Assembly: GCF_017798205.1 (NCBI RefSeq)
Contig: NZ_CP060010.1
Coordinates: 2,294,001-2,358,000, forward strand
Source of the DNA: Cognatishimia activa
GTDB taxonomy: Bacteria > Pseudomonadota > Alphaproteobacteria > Rhodobacterales > Rhodobacteraceae
Direction: 5' to 3'
Length of the DNA stretch: 64,000 nucleotides
Part shown: positions 17,630 to 26,316 of the stretch, in pieces
How the letters are laid out: the number at the start of each line of letters is the position of its first letter
Numbering within the stretch: position 1 is the first letter of the stretch
The notes under the pieces: model-generated
What the model saw: only the letters and a program-made list of their open reading frames with translations
Database searches by the model: none
What the model was told of the DNA's origin: nothing
Translations under genes and position numbers: made by a program

Positions 17630-18562
17630 CTATTCCGCTCTTAATTGTTGCGCAAAATGCTGCTGGGACACCTCTTTCACGATCTCGGTGAGCCGCTCCA
17701 AAGTGGTCCCGTGAGGCGATTGTTTGCGCCATACCATACCGATGGATCGCGTCAACCTATTGTTACGGAAGGGTAAAACTGTCACGTCATTCGCGGATTT
17801 TCCAACTTCCGATTTCACATAAAGTGCAGGCAAGAATGCAACGCCCATGTCTAAGGAAACCATGTGCCGGATCGCATCCAAACTTGTGCCTTCGTACTCT
17901 GAACGAAGATGCGCTCCTAGTTCGTCACACAACAATGCAATTTGGTTGTGCAACGTATAGGCCGTAGAGAGGCTGAGCACATCCAGATCGCCAATATCGG
18001 CATCCTGTACCTCCGGCTTTTGGGCCAATGCATGATCGCGCGCGACAGCGAGCATCAGCGGCTCTCGGAACAGGCGACGAACCGAAACGTCGGCAGAGCG
18101 AAATGGCAGTTGCGTGAGGATAAAGTCATGGCGGCCCTGAAGCAGTTCCTCTTTGAGGATAGCGGGTGCTGCGTCCCTGACGAGCACTTTCAGAGCTGGA
18201 TACTCTTTGTGAATTCGGCGCATCACCTGAGGAAGAAAGTAAGGCCCAAGCGTCGGTGTTGATCCAAGTCGCAATGTGCCACTGATACCTTCTTTTGCGC
18301 CATGTGCAGAGGTCCTGAGGCTTTCGACGTGGTCCAGAATGATGCGCGACTGCTCCAGCACATCTCTGCCGCCGGGTGTCAGAATAGCACCGCGCTTGCC
18401 ACGCTCGACCAGTTCCAATCCAAGAGCCGCCTCAAGCCCGACAATCTGTTGACTCAACGATGGCTGGCTTACACCGACCAACTCGGCGGCTTTGCGGTAG
18501 TGACTGGTGTCAGCCAAGGCAACAAAGTAACGCAATTGGCGAAGCGTAACGTCAGGGTTCAT
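17630..18562 (-). CDS. LysR-family regulator (OxyR-like group)
   Basis: 310 residues. The winged helix-turn-helix is at residues 6-65 (LRQLRYFVALADTSHYRKAA, then VSQPSLSQQI). The effector domain begins at GTLRLGSTPTLGPYFLPQ, a form seen in OxyR-like LysR proteins, but no conserved OxyR redox cysteine pair is apparent. It is transcribed away from the small ORF and SbtA gene, so it probably controls them; its operator candidate is the ATAGG-CCTAT palindrome at 18591. It converges with the RraA-like gene. The signal it senses is unknown; inorganic carbon or a redox signal would fit the neighbours. Confidence 0.92.
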   Translation of the reverse strand: MNPDVTLRQLRYFVALADTSHYRKAAELVGVSQPSLSQQIVGLEAALGLELVERGKRGAILTPGGRDVLEQSRIILDHVESLRTSAHGAKEGISGTLRLGSTPTLGPYFLPQVMRRIHKEYPALKVLVRDAAPAILKEELLQGRHDFILTQLPFRSADVSVRRLFREPLMLAVARDHALAQKPEVQDADIGDLDVLSLSTAYTLHNQIALLCDELGAHLRSEYEGTSLDAIRHMVSLDMGVAFLPALYVKSEVGKSANDVTVLPFRNNRLTRSIGMVWRKQSPHGTTLERLTEIVKEVSQQHFAQQLRAE

Positions 18563-18590
18563 GCGGGCTCTCCAAAATCCTGACTTTAAT

Positions 18591-18605
18591 ATAGGTTTTT
18601 CCTAT
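18591..18605. promoter_or_regulatory. Candidate LysR box upstream of regulator and sbtA group
   Basis: ATAGG-N5-CCTAT, a perfect palindrome of arms, 28 bp upstream of the LysR start and in the divergent gap shared with the rightward genes. Position and symmetry fit a LysR-family binding site. Confidence 0.45.
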
Positions 18606-18697
18606 CAAATTTTCACCCTTCAGTGGATTTATTCTTATGTCGTTTCGGGCGATATCGCCGGTCAGCAACGATACTTCCCAGAATTTAAGGGGCTTAG

Positions 18698-18925
18698 GTG
18701 ACCATAATGACCGCCATGCAAAATACGCTTCGTAACCGCATCCACGAACTCCAGATCTTTGTTTCCCTTGTGGATCAAAGGCTTGCGCAAGAGCGGAGCA
18801 ACCCGCACCCAAGCCTTGAATTGATTCAAAGGCTTGAGCTGGGACGCGAAGACCTCCTCGACACTCTGTCGCAGGCTCAAGCCTGGTCTCAGCACGACAG
18901 CCATACCGGACCTTCTGCGGCATAG
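18698..18925 (+). CDS. Small hypothetical protein upstream of SbtA-like gene
   Basis: 75 residues from GTG 18698, which has AAGGGG at a good distance; ATG 18707 is an alternative. The sequence is highly charged and helical (RIHELQIFVSLVDQRLAQER, then ELIQRLELGREDLLDTL), with no membrane segment or signal peptide. It ends 10 bp before the SbtA-like start and would be co-transcribed. I recognise no family. The amphipathic helical pattern argues it is real, but the evidence is limited to composition and position. Confidence 0.5.
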   Translation: MTIMTAMQNTLRNRIHELQIFVSLVDQRLAQERSNPHPSLELIQRLELGREDLLDTLSQAQAWSQHDSHTGPSAA

Positions 18926-18935
18926 ATCTCAAGAT

Positions 18936-19913
18936 ATGACTGAAATCCTTTCTTTGGCAGGTAGCAACCTGGCCTCTCCGATCATCTTGTGTTTCGCTCT
19001 TGGTCTCGCGGCCGCCCTCGCAAGATCGGATCTGTCCATTCCAGAGGCGGTCGCCAAAGGGATGTCGATTTACCTATTGTTTGCCATTGGTTTCAAAGGA
19101 GGCGCATCGGTCGCGTCTCATGGAATAGATGGCACCCTGTTAAAGGCACTTGCCGCCGGAATATTCCTGTCATTTAGCCTTCCGTTCATCGCTTTTGCGT
19201 TTCTGAGAACCATTACAGGAATGTCTCGATTAGACGCAGCAGCAGTGGCGGCCCACTATGGCTCGATCAGCATCGTGACCTTTGTTGCCGCGACTTCCAT
19301 TCTGGAAGGGCGAGGTATTCCGTCTGAAGGCTATATGGTGGCGGTGGCGGCCGCGATGGAAGCCCCTGCGATCCTTTCAGCGCTATGGCTCGTAGCGCGC
19401 AGTGACAAAGGCGGGCAGATGGAACCGGGACTTCTACGGGAAATCCTTCTCAATGGTTCTATTGTGCTTTTGGTCGGTAGTTTCGCAATAGGCACGGTGA
19501 CTGGTGAACAAGGGCTTGCCGAGATCGCGCCATTTATTGTGGCACCTTTCAAAGGCGTATTGTGCCTGTTCCTTCTGGACATGGGGTTGGTTGCTGGACG
19601 CGGGTTGCGCCAATCAAAAGGGGCACTGGGCAGCAGTGCCGTTGTTTTCGGCGTCACAATGCCCGTGATGGGTGCCGCAATTGGCTTGGGCCTTGGCGCC
19701 ATGATTGGCCTTTCGATGGGAGGTGTGGTTTTGCTGATGGTTCTCGCAGCATCTGCGTCGTATATCGCAGTGCCCGCAGCCATGCGTGTGGCCTTGCCCG
19801 AAGCTAATCCTTCTGTCTATCTGACTTTGTCTTTGGGCGTGACCTTCCCATTTAACCTGACGCTCGGCATCCCCCTTTATGTCGCGCTTGCCACGATGTT
19901 CATTGGAGGCTGA
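18936..19913 (+). CDS. sbtA: SbtA-like sodium-dependent bicarbonate transporter
   Basis: 325 residues, ATG 18936. About ten membrane helices in two inverted halves, as in the SbtA/DUF897 family. Family-like stretches include AIGFKGGASVA in the first half, AAHYGSISIVTFVAA at the half boundary, and LFLLDMGLVAGRG and GVTFPFNLTLGIPLY in the second. SbtA members import bicarbonate with sodium at the inner membrane and are gated by a small PII-like partner. A PII-like gene starts 2 bp after this stop, which strongly supports the assignment. Substrate in a heterotroph could be bicarbonate for anaplerotic carboxylation, or another small anion. Confidence 0.85.
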   Translation: MTEILSLAGSNLASPIILCFALGLAAALARSDLSIPEAVAKGMSIYLLFAIGFKGGASVASHGIDGTLLKALAAGIFLSFSLPFIAFAFLRTITGMSRLDAAAVAAHYGSISIVTFVAATSILEGRGIPSEGYMVAVAAAMEAPAILSALWLVARSDKGGQMEPGLLREILLNGSIVLLVGSFAIGTVTGEQGLAEIAPFIVAPFKGVLCLFLLDMGLVAGRGLRQSKGALGSSAVVFGVTMPVMGAAIGLGLGAMIGLSMGGVVLLMVLAASASYIAVPAAMRVALPEANPSVYLTLSLGVTFPFNLTLGIPLYVALATMFIGG

Positions 19914-19914
19914 C

Positions 19915-20223
19915 ATGCAAATGCACTCGGCGAAACGCGTTGAAATTGTAATCGAAAGGCCTCTGGAGAGCCGCCTGACCGATGCACTGAACGAAGCCGG
20001 TGTGACCGGCTATACCATTGTGCCTGTGCGCGGCGGATCAGGGCGTTCCGGCCCTTGGACACGCGAGGGTCAAGTCGGACGCGCAGGCATGGTGATGATC
20101 GTTTGCCTTATTCGCCCAGACCGTCTCGACAGTCTGCTGGAAGCCGCTTTCGCGGTGGTAGAGCGTCACATCGGTGTTGTTTCAGTCACCGATGCGCAGG
20201 TCCTACGGGCAGAAAGGTTTTGA
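19915..20223 (+). CDS. sbtB: PII/SbtB-like regulatory protein
   Basis: 102 residues, with GGAGG five bases before ATG 19915. The sequence fits a ferredoxin-like PII fold: KRVEIVIERPLESRLTDAL, a flexible GGSGRSGPWTREGQVG loop at the T-loop position, and VMIVCLIRPDRLDSLLEAAF. SbtB proteins bind adenyl nucleotides and plug SbtA. The C-terminal Cys-containing loop of cyanobacterial SbtB is absent; the chain ends at VLRAERF. Assignment rests on fold-like pattern and the SbtA neighbour. Confidence 0.75.
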   Translation: MQMHSAKRVEIVIERPLESRLTDALNEAGVTGYTIVPVRGGSGRSGPWTREGQVGRAGMVMIVCLIRPDRLDSLLEAAFAVVERHIGVVSVTDAQVLRAERF

Positions 20224-20262
20224 GTGGCGACCGCAGCTTGAAGTCCATTCCAAAATAATGAC

Positions 20263-20292
20263 AATGCTCGGCCTAGCCGGGCATTTTTTTTT
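20263..20292 (+). terminator. Intrinsic terminator of sbtAB group
   Basis: AATGCTCGGC and GCCGGGCATT form a 10-bp stem (one T-G pair) around CTA, followed directly by a run of nine T. It is 40 bp after the PII-like stop and 36 bp before the TauE-type gene, so that gene needs its own promoter. Confidence 0.9.
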
Positions 20293-20327
20293 GGCGAAAT
20301 GTCTACGCCCAATAATAGGGAACACCC

Positions 20328-21092
20328 ATGGATCTGGGTCAGATACTAAATTTGCAGGCCGAAACTCTGGCTATTGCATTAGCGGCAATTCTACTTGCTG
20401 GATTTGTCAAAGGAACGACTGGCGTCGGTGCCCCAGTTGTAGGGGTCCCAATTTTAACCGCACTCTTTGACATAGCTTTCGCCGTAGCGATCTTCTCCAT
20501 CTTGAACCTGCTTTCCAATATTTGGCACACGATCGCGTTCAGAGACAAAGTGCCCAATAAGTCCTTTGTTCTCAGGTTCGCATTCGCCGGAGCTTTGGGC
20601 GCAATACTCGGGTCGTTGCTATTGGCATCTTTGTCTGACGCACCGTTGATGCTGACAATGGCTGGCGTCGTATTGTTCTATGTCGGCTTCAAACTGACCA
20701 AGCCCAATTGGAAGCTATCCCGCGAAGCAGGAGATCGCTTGGTTATACCGGCCGGTTTACTTGGTGGTCTGTTGCAAGGGGCAGGGGGGCTGTCTGCGCC
20801 AATGTCTATTACCTTCTTGAGCGCCCTGAAACTCCCAAGACCCGAGTTTATTGGAACTATTTCAGCCTTCTTTTGCATAATGTCGCTGTTTCAAATTCCC
20901 ACACTCGCTGTCTTGAATATTCTTAAACTCGAGCATGTGTTCTATTGCGGGTTAGCGCTTTTGCCATTTGGAATGGCTATTTGGGCCGGTGAAAAAGTCT
21001 CGCGATTTGTATCGGGGCGATTGTTTGACCGATCTATCCTCTTATTACTCTTCGCTGTGGCAGTGCTGCTTATTTCGAGATCCATAGCATAA
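20328..21092 (+). CDS. TauE/SafE-family permease
   Basis: 254 residues, with about eight membrane helices in two repeated halves. The family motif is seen as LLAGFVKGTTGVGAPVVGVP near residue 23 and repeated as LLGGLLQGAGGLSAPMSITF near residue 145. Members export sulfite, sulfoacetate or other organic anions, and a few import them. A class III aminotransferase follows after 214 bp; taurine-type catabolism pairs such genes, but no sulfonate-cleaving gene is present here, so the substrate is open. Confidence 0.88.
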   Translation: MDLGQILNLQAETLAIALAAILLAGFVKGTTGVGAPVVGVPILTALFDIAFAVAIFSILNLLSNIWHTIAFRDKVPNKSFVLRFAFAGALGAILGSLLLASLSDAPLMLTMAGVVLFYVGFKLTKPNWKLSREAGDRLVIPAGLLGGLLQGAGGLSAPMSITFLSALKLPRPEFIGTISAFFCIMSLFQIPTLAVLNILKLEHVFYCGLALLPFGMAIWAGEKVSRFVSGRLFDRSILLLLFAVAVLLISRSIA

Positions 21093-21306
21093 AATCTGAT
21101 CCACCCATTTGCTTAGAATGTGGAAGAACAAGACTGGCGAATAAGCGACCGAAATTGGAAGAAACGGTTTCCAAACACCGTTAAGTAAGTCCGGTTTTGA
21201 AAAGGCTCTTTTGTCTTAAGCAGCCCATTCAATTGAAGCGGTTTTTAAATTTGACTGCTTTTCGCGCTCGTATCATTTTGAGATGAAACGATGTGTGGAG
21301 GCTCGC
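21093..21306. other. Intergenic gap without recognised gene
   Basis: 214 bp between the TauE-type gene and the aminotransferase. It is AT-richer than its surroundings. I see no ORF with family likeness and no clear terminator; a promoter for the aminotransferase and amidase pair probably lies here. Confidence 0.4.
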
Positions 21307-22596
21307 TTGGCTCAGATATTTCCGTTTACGGATCCGGTAGCGGCCGTAACCACACCGCCGACACAATTTGTTCGGGGAGACGGCGTGAGAGCCGTCGATG
21401 CCGATGGCAAATCCTACATTGATGCCGTGTCTGCGCTCTGGTGTGCCTCGCTTGGATTTTCCCCTGAAAGGTTGACCCGTGCGATGGCGGATCAAATGGG
21501 TAAACTTGCCTATTACCATTCGTTCATGGGACGAACGCCCGAGGTTGCAGATCAATTGGCTGCCCGCCTAGTCGCGCGTTTGCCGGGTATGGAAAGGGTG
21601 TTTTTTGGTACATCCGGATCCGAGGCCGTCGAAACAGCATCGAAATTTGTCCGCTATTATTGGAATGCCAAAGATCGCCCACAGAAAAAACGGATCATAT
21701 CGCGGGAGGGCGCATATCACGGGTCTGGTCAAATGAGCGCGGCATTGACCGGCTTAACCTATTGTCATGACGGGTTCGATCTGCCGTTGGATGCGGTCTT
21801 GCGCACGGGGCGGCCCCATTACCTGCGGGATGCGGAACCCGGCGAGAGCGAGGCCGACTTTTCCAAGCGCCGCGCGCGTGAGCTTGATGCTTTGATCTCT
21901 GCTGCTGATCCAGAAACGGTTGGTGCGTTCATCGGCGAGCCAGCGATGGGAGCGGGCGGAGTTATCCTGCCCCCGGATGGATATTGGGCCGAGATTCAAA
22001 ACGTTCTGACCAAACACGATGTTCTGCTTATCGCTGATGAGATCATTTGCGGGTTCGGGCGGACTGGAGAATGGTTCGCTTGCGAAACCTACGATATCCG
22101 TCCCGACATGATGACGCTGGCAAAGCAACTCACGGCCTCGGTCTTTCCGATGTCAGCCGTTGCGGTGTCTGGAAAAATCTATGAAGCGATTGAGGCGCTA
22201 GCAGGTAAAAACGGCACTTTGGGCCATGGCGTCACTTACGGAGGCCATCCGGTGGGGGCAGCGGTCGCGCTGGAATGTCTCGACATATATGAAGAGATGG
22301 ATTTAACCGCTCACGTCGGGCGATTAGGCAATTTGATCGCAGATGGGTTGGCGCCATTGCGAGACGCGCCTGGTGTTCTGGATGTCCGTCATAGTGGCAT
22401 GTTGGCCGCCGTCGAATTCAACACCGACGCGCTTGCTCGTGCTGTAGGCGAGGAAGCTGAGCGCTTGGGCGTCTTCTTCCGACTTATCGGCTCGGTTTTG
22501 GCAATCGCGCCGCCGTATATATGTACCGATGCGGACATCGAAGAAATTACCTCTGTCATGAGGAAGGCGGTTGAGGCCCAGACGGTACCGCAATGA
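21307..22596 (+). CDS. Class III PLP aminotransferase
   Basis: I choose TTG 21307 because GGAGG sits five bases upstream (429 residues); ATG 21283 is in frame but has no ribosome site and adds an atypical MKRCVEAR leader. Class III features: GTSGSEAVETASKFVRYY near residue 107, AYHGSG, the cofactor Asp in LIADEIICGFGRTGEWFACE, and the PLP-binding Lys in TLAKQLTASVFPMSAV. The family moves amino groups from omega-amino acids, taurine, beta-alanine or amines to pyruvate or glutamate. It overlaps the amidase by ATGA, suggesting that an amide is hydrolysed to an amine or amino acid and then transaminated. Confidence 0.9.
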   Translation: MAQIFPFTDPVAAVTTPPTQFVRGDGVRAVDADGKSYIDAVSALWCASLGFSPERLTRAMADQMGKLAYYHSFMGRTPEVADQLAARLVARLPGMERVFFGTSGSEAVETASKFVRYYWNAKDRPQKKRIISREGAYHGSGQMSAALTGLTYCHDGFDLPLDAVLRTGRPHYLRDAEPGESEADFSKRRARELDALISAADPETVGAFIGEPAMGAGGVILPPDGYWAEIQNVLTKHDVLLIADEIICGFGRTGEWFACETYDIRPDMMTLAKQLTASVFPMSAVAVSGKIYEAIEALAGKNGTLGHGVTYGGHPVGAAVALECLDIYEEMDLTAHVGRLGNLIADGLAPLRDAPGVLDVRHSGMLAAVEFNTDALARAVGEEAERLGVFFRLIGSVLAIAPPYICTDADIEEITSVMRKAVEAQTVPQ

Positions 22597-24026
22597 CTCA
22601 ACTGGCCTATCTTTCTGCCTCGGAAATTTTGACGGCCTATAGGCAACGGGCATTGTCGCCGGTCGAGGTGGTGGATGCTGTTATAGCGAGGTCGAGGCAA
22701 ACTGAGCCGGATGTAAATGCACTGACCTATACCTATTTCGATCAGGCGCGCGATGCGGCTCGCGAGGCCGAAAAACGGTATATGGGCAAAACCGCTGATA
22801 ACCCATTTCCTCTTGATGGTATCTGCGTTGCGGTGAAGGATTCCGGCCATATCGCGGGGCAACCAACGTCGGCGGGCTCACTTCTATCTAAGGACATTGC
22901 ACAGCCTGCAACCTCGCCTATCAACCAACGGGTGCTCCGAGCTGGCGGTATTGTGCATGCGCGCAGCGCGACCCCCGAATATTCCTGCGCCGCAGTGACT
23001 TTGTCAAAACGCTGGGGGATCACGCGCAATCCGTGGAACCTGGACATGACGCCCGGTGGGTCATCGGGCGGGGCTGCGGCGGCGCTTGCCGCGGGTTCGG
23101 CCACCTTGGCCACCGGGTCTGACATCGCTGGATCGATCAGAATCCCAGCCGCATGTTGTGGCGTCGTCGGCTACAAGCCACCGCGTGGGCGAAACCCTGT
23201 CGATGCACCGTTCAATCTGGATACCTATTGTCACACAGGTCCGATGGCCCGCACTGTTGCGGACGCCTTGTTGTTTCAAAACGTTTTGTCAGGTCCTCAT
23301 GCTGAAGACCCCACAACGCTGCCCTATCAGCGCATTGCGCCGGGCGATGCCAGTATCAAGGGCCTTCGTTTAGCAGTCTCTTCGGACCTCGGATTTTTTC
23401 CAGTCGATCCTGAGGTTGTGGCGTCTCTGGATAAAGCAATCCAGCTGTTCACCGATCTGGGCGCACGGGTGGAGGAGGTCGTTCTACCATGGAAGGCGGA
23501 CGTGCTGGACGCCACGTTGACCCATCTCCGGCATATTTTCGGGACATCGATTGCGCCAGACACCGCGGAGGATTGGGAAAAACTTACACCCTACGCCCGA
23601 TCCTTTGCACAAGCCGGTTTGGAGGTAACGCCCAAAGACTATTTTGCAGCGCTTACAACAGCCGGCGCGGCAGCGCAGAGTTTTGGCGCAGTCATGTCGC
23701 AGTATGATCTTTTCATATGTCCGACGACAACTGTCCCAGCAGTCGCTGCCGACTTCGATCCAGGTTCCCAGAGTTTGCAGGTCGCAGGCCAAACTGTCGA
23801 CCCAATGCTGGGCTGGGTCATGACGTCACCGTTCAACATGCTAAGCACACATCCGGTGTTGTCCGTGCCGGTGTCACAGGCGGAAAATCAAGTGCCAATT
23901 GCAATCCAAATTGTCGGACGACCGTTCGATGAAGCCACCGTGTTCCAGGCTGCATTGGCGTTCGAAGCTGAACGTGGGCATTGGTTTGCCGATGACGCGC
24001 CGCAACCATTCTTGCCACACCCATAG
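22593..24026 (+). CDS. Amidase-signature-family hydrolase
   Basis: 477 residues. The Ser-cisSer-Lys triad can be read: Lys in ICVAVKDSGHIAG (near residue 75), cis-Ser in TPGGSSGGAAAALA and nucleophile Ser in TGSDIAGSIRIPA. Length and the RPFDEATVFQAALAFE ending are typical of single-chain amidases rather than GatA. No signal peptide, so cytoplasmic. It likely hydrolyses a small amide whose product feeds the aminotransferase encoded directly upstream. Confidence 0.92.
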   Translation: MTQLAYLSASEILTAYRQRALSPVEVVDAVIARSRQTEPDVNALTYTYFDQARDAAREAEKRYMGKTADNPFPLDGICVAVKDSGHIAGQPTSAGSLLSKDIAQPATSPINQRVLRAGGIVHARSATPEYSCAAVTLSKRWGITRNPWNLDMTPGGSSGGAAAALAAGSATLATGSDIAGSIRIPAACCGVVGYKPPRGRNPVDAPFNLDTYCHTGPMARTVADALLFQNVLSGPHAEDPTTLPYQRIAPGDASIKGLRLAVSSDLGFFPVDPEVVASLDKAIQLFTDLGARVEEVVLPWKADVLDATLTHLRHIFGTSIAPDTAEDWEKLTPYARSFAQAGLEVTPKDYFAALTTAGAAAQSFGAVMSQYDLFICPTTTVPAVAADFDPGSQSLQVAGQTVDPMLGWVMTSPFNMLSTHPVLSVPVSQAENQVPIAIQIVGRPFDEATVFQAALAFEAERGHWFADDAPQPFLPHP

Positions 24027-24152
24027 CACTCACAAGCCAAACCTGAGATGCTTGATATCAGTTGAGAGAAACGAATAAAGTCAGTGCCTTACCAACACGC
24101 CATAAATTTCCTAAAAAAGGTACTTGGTAAAAGCATCTTGCGCCTTCGCGCA

Positions 24153-25082
24153 TCACATTTGAGCCGCATCATTTGCGATTTCTGACAAAGCTGAGATGGC
24201 CCACTGGTGCATGGGATTGTTCGAGTTGCGCTCATGATGCATGGCGGAAACGGTGAATGGACGGATTTCGATAGGCGGTGGACATGACACGAGCTGGTAG
24301 CGTCCTGCTTGGGTCGCAACCAGCCGGCTCGGCATCGTCGCGATCAAGTCCGTCGTGGCGACGATGGAAAGCGCTGGCAAGAATTGCGGCACCGCCGTTG
24401 TCACCTGTCGCATACTTCCGAATTTTTCCAACGCGTCATCGACGATCCCTCTGTGATCGCCGCGGGGAGAAACGATGAGGTGCTCTGCACTGACATAAGC
24501 CTCAAGGGTCATCTGGGCCTGCGCAAGCGGATGCCCCTGACGCAATACGACACTGTAGCCTTCTTCATATAGCTTTACCTGTTTGATGCTGCGCGGCAAG
24601 CTCCAGGCAAAGCCCAGTGCGAGGTCTATGTCACCGTGCTCCAAAGCGTCGACTGCTGGACGGCGGCCTAGGGGTAGGATGCTGACGCGCATGCCCGGCG
24701 CATCCGAGCGAACAACCTGAAGAAAACGCGGAATGAGCGTTGTCATCTCATTGTCAAATGCCCCTAAGCGTAAGGTCTCAGTAGATGACGCCGGATCAAA
24801 GATCACGGGTGCGCTTATCGCCTGCGACAATGTTTCGACAACGCTGCGGATCTTTGGTTCCAGCCCAAGTGCGACTGCGGTTGGCTCCATGCCCTTAGGA
24901 GTGCGTAGGAAAAGTGGATCACCAAAGGTTTCGCGCAAACGTTTGATCGAATGGCTGATCGAAGACTGTGTCAAGCCCATGTGCTCGGCGACATAAGAGG
25001 CTTTCCGCAGCCGCATCAGGTTGGTGAAAACCAACAGGACCGTCAGATCTAACCTGCGCAATTCGATTTCATCGATATTCAC
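24153..25082 (-). CDS. LysR-family regulator
   Basis: 309 residues from GTG 25082; no in-frame ATG nearby. The helix-turn-helix is LRKASYVAEHMGLTQSSISH (about 24-43) after the opening LRRLDLTVLLVF, which resembles the NodD/NahR-like branch. The effector domain contains LRLGAFDNEMTTLIPRFLQ. It is divergent from the F420-reductase-like gene at 25159 with a 76-bp gap, so it probably controls that three-gene group. It converges with the amidase. Confidence 0.92.
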   Translation of the reverse strand: MNIDEIELRRLDLTVLLVFTNLMRLRKASYVAEHMGLTQSSISHSIKRLRETFGDPLFLRTPKGMEPTAVALGLEPKIRSVVETLSQAISAPVIFDPASSTETLRLGAFDNEMTTLIPRFLQVVRSDAPGMRVSILPLGRRPAVDALEHGDIDLALGFAWSLPRSIKQVKLYEEGYSVVLRQGHPLAQAQMTLEAYVSAEHLIVSPRGDHRGIVDDALEKFGSMRQVTTAVPQFLPALSIVATTDLIATMPSRLVATQAGRYQLVSCPPPIEIRPFTVSAMHHERNSNNPMHQWAISALSEIANDAAQM

Positions 25083-25158
25083 ATTTAACCCAATTCGTTT
25101 TCATTTAAGCTTTGATCTCTCTATCTCTCGATCAACGTCAAGGCAATGGAGAGATGTC

Positions 25159-25752
25159 ATGCGGATTGGGATTATCGGGAAGGGACGGGTTGGTTCCGCG
25201 TTGGCCGTAGGTTGGCGAGCTGCTGGCCACGAGGTTCAGCTCGGCGGGCGCGAGACCTCGCCCAACGCATCAGAAGTAGCAAACTGGGCCGATGTCGTAG
25301 TGCTAGCGGTGCCATTTGCAGCGCTTGAGAGCATCGCACAGACGATTATCGCTGCAGACAAACCAGTTATCGATTGCACAAACCCGATCGCCATGGGTCC
25401 AGACGGCATGGGGCTGGCGATAGGACATACGACTTCGGGGGCCGAGCAGTTGCAGGCGAAATTGCCGGGCGCGCACGTTATCAAGACGCTCAATCAGGTG
25501 GGCGCCGAGGTGATGGCTGATACCACTGGTTTCGCCCACGCTCCGGTGCAGTTCCTTGCAGGTGACAACGAGGTCGCCAAAAAGGTTGTTGCATCCTTGC
25601 TTGTCGATCTGGGGTTCGAGCCACTGGACGCAGGTGGGCTTTCCAAAGCGCGGCTGCTTGAACCATTCGCTCTCGCTTGGATCAATCAGGCCATTGCACA
25701 GAAACATGGGCGTGATTGGGCCTTTGGCGCAATGCCGAGGACGGTCAAATGA
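25159..25752 (+). CDS. NADP-binding F420-reductase-like oxidoreductase
   Basis: 197 residues from ATG 25159 after GGAGAGATGTC. The Rossmann motif is GIIGKGRVGSALAVGW at the N-terminus, followed by VVVLAVPFAALESIA and VIDCTNPIA. It matches the small NADPH:F420 reductase-like family, which in organisms without F420 acts as a general NAD(P)-dependent reductase (for example on metal complexes or ketones). Nothing nearby makes F420, so that cofactor is unlikely. It overlaps the next gene by ATGA. Confidence 0.85.
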   Translation: MRIGIIGKGRVGSALAVGWRAAGHEVQLGGRETSPNASEVANWADVVVLAVPFAALESIAQTIIAADKPVIDCTNPIAMGPDGMGLAIGHTTSGAEQLQAKLPGAHVIKTLNQVGAEVMADTTGFAHAPVQFLAGDNEVAKKVVASLLVDLGFEPLDAGGLSKARLLEPFALAWINQAIAQKHGRDWAFGAMPRTVK

Positions 25753-26303
25753 GCGAACCGGTCACCATCGTCGTGCGTCGCCGCGTCAAGGCAGGTTCAG
25801 AGCAATTCTACGAAAACTGGCTGAACCGACTGACGTCAGAGGCACAAGCGCTGCAAGGCTATCTTGGAGCGCAGTTTCAAAAACCCTCAAACACTGGAGC
25901 GCCTTACACAAGCGTGTTCCGTTTCGCGAGCCTAGAGGCGCTGGAGGCTTTTGAGCGTTCTGAAATGCGGGCGCGTTACCTTGGTGAGATCGCTGCCCAT
26001 GTGGCGGCAGACGCGGTGTGGGATCGGACCACTGGGCTTGAGGTTTGGTTTGAAGCGCCAAAGGGTACGGTTGTCGCGCAACCGTCTCCGCATCGTATGG
26101 CGCTGGTTTTGCTCGTGGTCGTGTTTGTGCTGGTTTTGCTGCTGAATCTGGCGCTTGGCCCAGTGATTGGCAACTGGCCGCTGGCCCTTCGCCTTCTGGT
26201 CACGGTCATCCTTCAGGTCACTCTCATGACCTATTTCATCATGCCGCGCGTCACGCGTATCTTGGCGCGCTGGATTTTTCCTTCAACTAAAACAGCAATC
26301 TAG
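25749..26303 (+). CDS. ABM-domain protein with C-terminal membrane tail
   Basis: 184 residues. The first 100 residues form an antibiotic-biosynthesis-monooxygenase (dimeric ferredoxin-like) domain: TIVVRRRVKAGSEQFYENWL, then LQGYLGAQF and YTSVFRFASLEALEAF. Residues about 118-140 (MALVLLVVVFVLVLLLNLAL) and 148-170 are two membrane helices, ending in a short basic tail. The ABM domain should face the cytoplasm. Domain plus two helices is a known arrangement, but its reaction is undefined. Coupled to the upstream reductase by ATGA; a quinone or small aromatic substrate is a guess only. Confidence 0.82.
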   Translation: MSEPVTIVVRRRVKAGSEQFYENWLNRLTSEAQALQGYLGAQFQKPSNTGAPYTSVFRFASLEALEAFERSEMRARYLGEIAAHVAADAVWDRTTGLEVWFEAPKGTVVAQPSPHRMALVLLVVVFVLVLLLNLALGPVIGNWPLALRLLVTVILQVTLMTYFIMPRVTRILARWIFPSTKTAI

Positions 26304-26316
26304 AAAGGCAATGACC

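Noticed and set aside
24060-24130. TTACCAA/TTGGTAA inverted repeat between the amidase and LysR genes
   Set aside because: Arms are only 7 bp with about 31 bases between and no U-tract; could be chance.
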